Under the pieces are notes generated by a model. The model was not told the origin of the DNA and made no database searches. It was given only the letters and a program-made list of their open reading frames with translations. The position numbers and the translations under genes are program-made. 64,000 bases of DNA from JAQUBU01 sp036677685 (GTDB taxonomy: Bacteria > Bacillota > Syntrophomonadia > Syntrophomonadales > Syntrophomonadaceae): positions 1 to 64,000 of the forward strand of contig JAVBWA010000043.1 of NCBI GenBank assembly GCA_036677685.1, read 5' to 3'. Of this stretch, positions 58,690-64,000 are shown piece by piece; position 1 is the first letter of the stretch, and each line of letters begins with the position of its first letter.

Positions 58690-60791
58690 TAATCATGCCC
58701 CCCTTCATCCAGGGGAGTGTGATCATTTCCGGGTGTACTTTCAATGATCAAGTTGAACAACATGGCTGAATCATCGGCAGAACCGGGCTTTGAGTCATCT
58801 TGATCATCCTTGATCATTCGTTTTTTATGATCAACATGGTTAAAGCCTTTATTTATCGGCCTTTGTGGCATCTCGATCACCTTGCTCATCGATTTTACAT
58901 AAGGCTCATCCTGTCCATCTGGCAACGTCCAGAACCAATCTGCGCCATTTTTAAAAGTGACTACATTAATGTTTTCTTTGGCTCTCCGAAGGGTAATTTC
59001 TTTAATATCCGCTGCTTTGGCTTCGGCCTTGACTTCCTTAATAGGTTTTTTCCCGTTAGCCAGAATATCCTGTAAGAAATCTATGGCTTCATCAAATCTG
59101 TTCTGCTCACGGTCCTGACCGCCATCTTTAGATTCTGGATATAACAATTCCTCTGCCGTCAGTTCCGCTTTTCCTAGCCACGAAAAACCATTTTCTTTAT
59201 CAAGCTCAAATGCCACGGTTACGCCTTCAAAAGATATGTTGCACTTTGTGGGGACTATTACTCGCCGTTGCTCATTACCAGGATCTTTACCAATCAATAA
59301 AACAGTTCTTGCGGCTGCCGTGAAATCAATAGATCCCATGCCGCGGTAACTGGCTTTACCCGCACTTTGCTTGTTCAAGTGACGGATAATAACCACCGCG
59401 CAGTTAAATTCTTCTGCAAGTCTTAATATGCCGGTTAATACGGGCCGGGTTTTATTGGCCTGGTTCATATCAATATTAGGCCCTAGATACCCCTGCAATG
59501 GGTCGAATACCAATAAGGTCGGCCTTATTCTTTCCATGGCCTGACGAAGAATACCAAGGTCTTGCATCGATACCGGCTCGATGTTCTCATCACCATCACG
59601 CTGTTGTCCTTCAATAATATAGACGTTATCGTGGTTGGCTCCTAGCATAGTTAAGCGGGGTTTTACCGTATCGCTCAGGCCATCCTCGGCGGTCATGTAT
59701 ATGACGTTGGCAGGTTCATGCTCATGGGTTTTACTGAAAGCACCTGTCTCCGGGTCTGGCAATTTCCACCCTCTGCTGACCGCTGATACCAGGAAGAGTA
59801 CGAACCAAGTTTTACCGTGGGACGGATCACCTTCAACTATGCACAGCTTTTTAAATGCTATGTACCTTTCCCACAACCATTGAACTTCTTCTTCCTGTAC
59901 GTCCTTAAGACAGGTAATGACGGGCTGTTTTGCTGGGCTATTAACTGTGCCTTTAGTGCGTTCCGGCTCCGGCTCCTGGGGTTTGTCCCAGGCCGAAACG
60001 ATAAGTTTTAAGAGCTCTTCCTTGGTATGCCCTGTATCCAACCAGTCCGACACATCCCCATGTTCTGGCAATCCGGGCAGGTCAATTATCCTGGTTTCGC
60101 AACCTCTGGCTTGCAGTTGTTTATTGACTTCCTCACCATGTTTTTTACCGGGTCCATCATTATCAGGTATAATAGTAACCTTTGCTCCTGACGGAAAGTA
60201 TTTGCTATGCTCCTCCCGCCATTTTCCGGCTCCCCCGTGATTACAAGTCGCCGTGAATCCCAGCTTCGTAAGGTTATCAACGTCTTTTTCGCCCTCAACT
60301 GCTAGAACCATTTTACCGGTGCATAAGGTTTGCAGGAGTTCCGGTAGTCGATACGGCAATGGTTCAACGCCTTGAAGGTTCCAAATCCAGCCCCCTGCGC
60401 CGTCCGGGCGGCGGGTTTTAAATGTTTTCCCCCGATCTGCAGGTTGCTGGCGCACCACTTGAAAAACGAGTTTACCATCGGCGTTTTTATAATCATAGGT
60501 CGCCAGCGTTCGGGGCCTGTCCTCAAAAGGTTTATCTCTTGATCGGGGAGGAAACAGATCTCGCATCTCCATTCCCCAGCCCTTAACTACCGCTTCCGTT
60601 GTGGTGCCATTATGAGCTTTTATAATAACAGTGCCATCCGATTTTTCCGTAATATGAACGCTCGGGGTCGAGTCTGAACAGGTTGGGTCTTTTGCCCAAT
60701 ATTCGCCAGGCTTACTACCTTTTTTAAAATTCTCCGCAACTGCTTGAATCTTGTCTATGGGCATTTTGTATGTTATACTTGATATAACCAT
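58689..60791 (-). CDS. Primase-helicase replication protein (TOPRIM + RepA-like AAA ATPase)
   Basis: A 700-residue fused protein. The N-terminal 100 residues lack the zinc ribbon of full primases; a TOPRIM domain has the acidic E166 (VEGEKD) and the D-N-D at 210-212 (PDNDGPGKK); an AAA/RepA ATPase with Walker A GDPSHGKT (321-328) and VFDPLQGYLG follows; a flexible tail closes it. Such proteins replicate plasmids, phages and satellites. It starts the replication operon with a GTGGTGAG ribosome site. Confidence 0.85.
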   Translation of the reverse strand: MVISSITYKMPIDKIQAVAENFKKGSKPGEYWAKDPTCSDSTPSVHITEKSDGTVIIKAHNGTTTEAVVKGWGMEMRDLFPPRSRDKPFEDRPRTLATYDYKNADGKLVFQVVRQQPADRGKTFKTRRPDGAGGWIWNLQGVEPLPYRLPELLQTLCTGKMVLAVEGEKDVDNLTKLGFTATCNHGGAGKWREEHSKYFPSGAKVTIIPDNDGPGKKHGEEVNKQLQARGCETRIIDLPGLPEHGDVSDWLDTGHTKEELLKLIVSAWDKPQEPEPERTKGTVNSPAKQPVITCLKDVQEEEVQWLWERYIAFKKLCIVEGDPSHGKTWFVLFLVSAVSRGWKLPDPETGAFSKTHEHEPANVIYMTAEDGLSDTVKPRLTMLGANHDNVYIIEGQQRDGDENIEPVSMQDLGILRQAMERIRPTLLVFDPLQGYLGPNIDMNQANKTRPVLTGILRLAEEFNCAVVIIRHLNKQSAGKASYRGMGSIDFTAAARTVLLIGKDPGNEQRRVIVPTKCNISFEGVTVAFELDKENGFSWLGKAELTAEELLYPESKDGGQDREQNRFDEAIDFLQDILANGKKPIKEVKAEAKAADIKEITLRRAKENINVVTFKNGADWFWTLPDGQDEPYVKSMSKVIEMPQRPINKGFNHVDHKKRMIKDDQDDSKPGSADDSAMLFNLIIESTPGNDHTPLDEGGHD

Positions 60792-60897
60792 AAATTATAA
60801 ATCTCACCACTTCCTGCCGGAGAAAATCTGGCTTTTATTTTTCGCCACCTCCTTGATAGGCGCGGGGTCCTCCTTCTCCACCACGCCTCATATTTTT

Positions 60898-61092
60898 TTA
60901 AACCGCATTTAACCAGTTTAAAAAAGTATCTTTGCCGATTATCCACCGTCCCCGCATCTTCTTCATGGGCAATTCCCCGGTTTTAGCCATGTCAAGCAGT
61001 TTGGGTTTACTGGTGCCAGTGATAGGGCCAAGGTGTTTATTTATTGTGAGGATATAAGGCCAAGTGGAACTGTCTTTGGGGTCAAAATCCAT
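60898..61092 (-). CDS. Small helix-turn-helix (excisionase-like) protein
   Basis: A 64-residue protein, MDFDPKDSSTWPYILTINK..., ending in ELPMKKMRGRWIIGKDTFLNWL, the second half of an HTH_17-type domain (SKPKLLDMAKTGELP then RWIIGKDTFL). AGAAAGGATG precedes the ATG; an upstream in-frame ATG has none. It may recruit the replication protein or regulate it. Confidence 0.7.
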   Translation of the reverse strand: MDFDPKDSSTWPYILTINKHLGPITGTSKPKLLDMAKTGELPMKKMRGRWIIGKDTFLNWLNAV

Positions 61093-61108
61093 TTTTACAT
61101 CATCCTTT

Positions 61109-61366
61109 CTATTTATTACGGCTGATTCTCTTGTGCAAATCAATTGCGTTAACCAGAACGGGTATCCGGGAATCATCAATATTTTGCTCCCGGATATCGC
61201 GCCGGGTGCTTGTGGTTGCATAATCAGTGAAACTTATGCCGATATTGATATTTTTGCTGATTGGGGTTTCGCTCGGGTTGTCTTTAGCTTGCATTAGCAA
61301 GGCATGGCGTAATTGCTGCCGCTCCTTGCGCTGTGCGCGCTGGCGTTCCTTTCGAATTTTTGACAT
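61109..61366 (-). CDS. Small basic hypothetical protein
   Basis: An 85-residue protein with a very basic N-terminal helix (KIRKERQRAQRKERQQLRH) followed by a hydrophilic region with no known motif. It could bind nucleic acid. It lies upstream of the excisionase-like gene, 16 bases away. Confidence 0.5.
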   Translation of the reverse strand: MSKIRKERQRAQRKERQQLRHALLMQAKDNPSETPISKNINIGISFTDYATTSTRRDIREQNIDDSRIPVLVNAIDLHKRISRNK

Positions 61367-61425
61367 AGCAAAACATTGTCCTTTCGCTTAATTCCTGGCT
61401 CCAAGGTCATTAACCTCATCCTGGA

Positions 61426-61572
61426 TTACTGCTGGCCATCTTCTTTAACCTCAGCCTCACGCGCCGCCTTGCGCTCCCAATGCCGCGCTTGATATTCCTT
61501 GGACCTATCCTTGTTCTTTGCCCGCCATTTCTTCATATAATCCTTCCGGGCCTGTACCGCTGCTGGTGTCAT
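61426..61572 (-). CDS. Short basic hypothetical protein (48 residues)
   Basis: MTPAAVQARKDYMKKWRAKN... then RSKEYQARHWERKAARE, a 48-residue, Lys/Arg-rich helix, with AAAGGAG eight bases before the ATG. This short form is common among small phage and element genes. The function is unknown. Confidence 0.6.
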   Translation of the reverse strand: MTPAAVQARKDYMKKWRAKNKDRSKEYQARHWERKAAREAEVKEDGQQ

Positions 61573-61608
61573 TCATTACACTCCTTTCTTTATGTGGATT
61601 TTGGACAT

Positions 61609-61637
61609 AAAAAAACCTGGGGCTTGTCTCCCAGGTG
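61609..61637 (-). terminator. Strong minus-strand terminator without a known gene behind it
   Basis: ACCTGGGAG-ACAA-GCCCCAGGTTTTTTT on the minus strand. It lies 37 bases before the 48-residue gene, so it can only end a transcript that starts to its right, in the apparently empty region 61640-62340. Confidence 0.75.
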
Positions 61638-61639
61638 AA

Positions 61640-62349
61640 ATCGGTTTTATAACAATTCATTGCTTTTTATTTGTCTGGCACTATTTTATTAAAAATTTTT
61701 AATAAAACGTTGACTTTAAAAACAACGAAAGGTAAACTACAAACACGGATACCAACCTGCTATAAGCAGATTAGGAAGTCTGTGCAGTTAAAACCAAGTC
61801 AATTATTTACCGCCATCCAGTGCCACCTGGATGGAATTGCGGAGAACAATTGACGTTCTTTCACCTGATGGGGCAGGGGATGTATTTCACATTCTCTGCC
61901 TTTCGACATGACTACTATAAACCATGCGAAAAATAAGTTCAAATAAAAAAAACCAAAAAATGAAAAGAAGAAAAGATGATACCTGTTTGATTTTCTTATT
62001 TATCTTTTTATTGCTCGCGTTTTCTCTTATTTCCCACTAAGTTTAGCCTCTTACACTATAATAATAGCAACATGCGGTTATTTTTAGAAGTAAACAGTAA
62101 AGAAAAATTAAATTAGTATATATTTATTAATATACAGCTCCAGAATATTTTAATGCACTTGTGAAAAACTGCGATAAAATTAAAGCTCTTACCCCATAAT
62201 GGCCATTAAAAAGATGGCACATTTTTGACACAAGTTTTCAATACCTGCCGATACCTTCCATAACTTCCCACTACATAAGAATGGCTATATGTCGGGATTC
62301 CTAAGACTTTTTAAAACCTCCCAAAACCTTAGAAAATACCTTTTAGTCG
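61640..62349. other. Apparently non-coding right end of the element
   Basis: About 700 bp, AT-rich, without a supported gene. A plus-strand hairpin GGCAGGGGATGT...ACATTCTCTGCC lies at 61872-61900. Given the strong minus-strand terminator at 61609-61637, a small RNA or regulatory leader here is possible but not shown. Confidence 0.45.
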
Positions 62350-62400
<51 letters not shown>

Positions 62401-62409
62401 AAACCTTTA

Positions 62410-62434
62410 AAGCCCGATGATATCGGGCTTTTTG
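62410..62434. terminator. Displaced original tRNA-Arg terminator
   Basis: AAAGCCCGATGATATCGGGCTTTTT follows attR directly, as expected for the chromosomal terminator of tRNA-Arg before integration. Confidence 0.85.
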
Positions 62435-62559
62435 CGGCAGACAGTATCCGCAGGCTTAAGTAAGAAAGAATAAGTATATAAAGTAAAACTGCTGCTTGTG
62501 CGGCGGTTTTTATTTTTCTGTTTTTCTCAGACCGGATCAGCTCCTTGTGAAATCTATCG

Positions 62560-62626
62560 TGTATACAAAATGATATAGAGGAAAAGGAACTTTTTAATTG
62601 AAATGTATACAAAAATAATGTATACA
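62560..62626. promoter_or_regulatory. Three TGTATACA palindromes upstream of purC
   Basis: Identical 8-bp palindromes followed by AAAA at 62560-62567, 62604-62611 and 62619-62626. They could be an operator for a dimeric regulator of purC. They differ from the PurR boxes known in bacilli. Confidence 0.5.
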
Positions 62627-62667
62627 AAAAACTTTATGAAAAAAATTTGAGAGGAGTTACTGGGAAG

Positions 62668-63354
62668 ATGAAACTGATTTATACCGGGAAAACTAAAAAT
62701 GTTTATGCTTTGGATGACGGCAATTATTTGCTGAAATTCAAGGATGATGCGACCGGTGCCAACGGGGTTTTCGACCCCGGCATGAACACGGTGGGGCTGA
62801 CTATCGAGGGAGCTGGCCGGGCCGGACTCCGTTTGACAAAATTCTTTTTTGAGGCATTGCAAAAAGAGGGGATACCGACCCATTATATCGATGCGGATAT
62901 TCAAAATGCTACGATGACCGTCAAACCGGCTAAATTATTCGGCAAGGGGCTGGAAGTGATTTGCCGCTATCGTGCGGTGGGCAGCTTTTACCGGCGGTAT
63001 GGGGATTATGTGGAAGAAGGGCAGCCTTTGGATGCTTTTGTAGAAACCACTTTGAAGGACGATGCCCGGGAAGACCCGCCGATTACCGAAGATGCCCTGG
63101 AAATGCTGGGTATCTTAAGTAAAGCGGAATATCAGGTGCTGAAAGGGCTGACCCGGGAAATAGCCGCAGTGGTAAAAGCTGAACTGGCTAAAAAGGATAT
63201 TGAACTCTACGATATAAAATTCGAATTCGGGCAGGTTGGCGATGCGCAGCAGATTGTCCTGGTTGATGAGATTTCCGGCGGCAACATGCGTGCATTTAAA
63301 GATGGCAAACATATTCAGCCCCTGGATTTGGAAAAGCTAATGCTAAAGGAATGA
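62668..63354 (+). CDS. purC: SAICAR synthase (phosphoribosylaminoimidazole-succinocarboxamide synthase)
   Basis: A 228-residue enzyme of purine synthesis that joins CAIR and aspartate with ATP. It begins MKLIYTGKTKNVYAL, with the ATP-binding KDDATGANGVFDPG, ICRYRAVGSFYRRYG and KFEFGQVGDAQQIVLVDEISG as conserved blocks. The ATG at 62668 (GAGGAG upstream) is preferred to a TTG seven codons earlier. Confidence 0.96.
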   Translation: MKLIYTGKTKNVYALDDGNYLLKFKDDATGANGVFDPGMNTVGLTIEGAGRAGLRLTKFFFEALQKEGIPTHYIDADIQNATMTVKPAKLFGKGLEVICRYRAVGSFYRRYGDYVEEGQPLDAFVETTLKDDAREDPPITEDALEMLGILSKAEYQVLKGLTREIAAVVKAELAKKDIELYDIKFEFGQVGDAQQIVLVDEISGGNMRAFKDGKHIQPLDLEKLMLKE

Positions 63355-63393
63355 TAAAGCGCTGTAACTTTCGGAAAGCAAAGGAGGTACATA

Positions 63394-64000
63394 ATGGCAC
63401 TGAAACAAACTCCGTTATATCAAATGCACCTCAAGTATAAGGGCAAAATGATTGACTTTGGAGGCTGGGAACTGCCGGTTCAGTATGAAGGCATGGGAAT
63501 AATCAAAGAGCATAATATGGTGCGCGAGCAGTCCGGGCTTTTTGATGTATCGCACATGGGCGAGGTTTTTATCACCGGAACCAAAGCCGAAGACTATGTG
63601 CAGAATTTGCTTTGCAATGATGTCAAAAGCATGAAAGATTTTCAGGTAATGTATTCACCGATGTGCTACCCGGGCGGGGGCGTGGTGGATGACCTCTTAG
63701 TCTACCGCTATAGCCCGCAAAAATATCTGCTGGTTGTCAATGCCGCCAATGTGGATAAGGATTTCGCCTGGATGCGGGAAAATCTCATGGAGGGCGTAAA
63801 GGCCGAAAATGTATCCAATCAATATGCCCAGCTTGCCTTGCAGGGACCCAAAGCTCAGGAAATACTTCAGAAAATCAGCGACACCGATCTGGAGAGTATC
63901 AAGTTCTTCTGGTTTAAACCCGCAGTCAAAATAGCAGGGGTGGAGTGCATCGTCTCCCGAACCGGTTACACCGGGGAAGACGGTTTTGAGGCATATACCA
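63394..64000 (+). CDS. gcvT: Aminomethyltransferase GcvT (partial, cut by window end)
   Basis: The T-protein of the glycine cleavage system, which passes methylene from the lipoyl protein to tetrahydrofolate. The first 202 residues are present: TPLYQMHLKYKGKMIDFGGWELPVQY, QSGLFDVSHMGEVFITG and SRTGYTGEDGFE, a classic GcvT sequence. AAAGGAGGT precedes the ATG. The rest lies beyond the window. Confidence 0.95.
   Translation, partial: MALKQTPLYQMHLKYKGKMIDFGGWELPVQYEGMGIIKEHNMVREQSGLFDVSHMGEVFITGTKAEDYVQNLLCNDVKSMKDFQVMYSPMCYPGGGVVDDLLVYRYSPQKYLLVVNAANVDKDFAWMRENLMEGVKAENVSNQYAQLALQGPKAQEILQKISDTDLESIKFFWFKPAVKIAGVECIVSRTGYTGEDGFEAYT

Noticed and set aside
61671..61853. 60-residue plus-strand frame near the right end
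   Set aside because: A TTG start without a ribosome site, Lys/Thr-rich, in an AT-rich non-coding stretch.

Overview
The window is Gram-positive, spore-forming, anaerobic Clostridia, most likely a Syntrophomonadaceae-type syntroph. This is an inference from gene content and order: an rpmH-rnpA-yidD-yidC-jag / mnmE-mnmG-rsmG-noc-parA-parB block faces dnaA-dnaN-recF-remB-gyrB-gyrA; a yyaC-type spore gene and selenocysteine machinery are present; there are branched-chain amino acid uptake genes and 2-hydroxyacyl-CoA dehydratase-type proteins. The chromosomal origin lies inside the window, with oriC around dnaA (31.0-32.6 kb) and three parS sites at 20.9-21.4 kb.

Region by region. 0.3-1.9 kb: a radical SAM/SPASM maturase beside a small protein carrying eight near-identical 16-residue repeats with the core CGACDVHVPV; this is the best candidate for an undescribed system, a multi-core RiPP. 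2.0-4.0 kb: a decayed integration hotspot at the selenocysteine tRNA, with an intact tRNA-Sec, one long and one short tRNA-Sec relic and a broken integrase. 4.4-9.7 kb: a CBS-ACT sensor and a complete livFGMH-K transporter. 9.8-12.8 kb: a three-gene CoA-dehydratase activase module. 12.9-16.2 kb: selA-selB. 16.4-20.9 kb: a YkvI-like membrane protein, YyaC, a bactofilin and an M23 peptidase, and a truncated, frameshifted larC remnant. 20.9-30.7 kb: parS sites and the chromosome segregation, tRNA modification, membrane insertion and RNase P genes, all on the minus strand. 30.7-39.5 kb: oriC, replication and gyrase genes on the plus strand. 39.5-45.5 kb: pdxST, then a serine T-box controlling an aminotransferase and serA, then serS. 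Two tRNA-Ser genes and a tRNA-Arg follow.

45.96-62.40 kb is an integrated element of about 16.4 kb in the 3' end of tRNA-Arg(ACG), bounded by perfect 51-bp direct repeats. It carries a tyrosine integrase, excisionase-like proteins, a second recombinase, a TOPRIM/AAA primase-helicase, an SF2 helicase, a terminase-small-subunit-like protein, an orphan tail-fibre-like protein with a proteasome-like N-terminus, two exported proteins and many small proteins. No capsid or conjugation genes are visible, so it resembles a phage satellite more than a prophage or ICE. After attR the chromosome resumes with purC and gcvT, which is cut by the window end.

A dispersed, hairpin-rich repeat of about 135-195 bp occurs five times outside the element (4.1, 16.2, 17.5, 30.4 and 30.9 kb), in long and short modular forms. 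Compensatory base changes suggest it is selected as an RNA structure.
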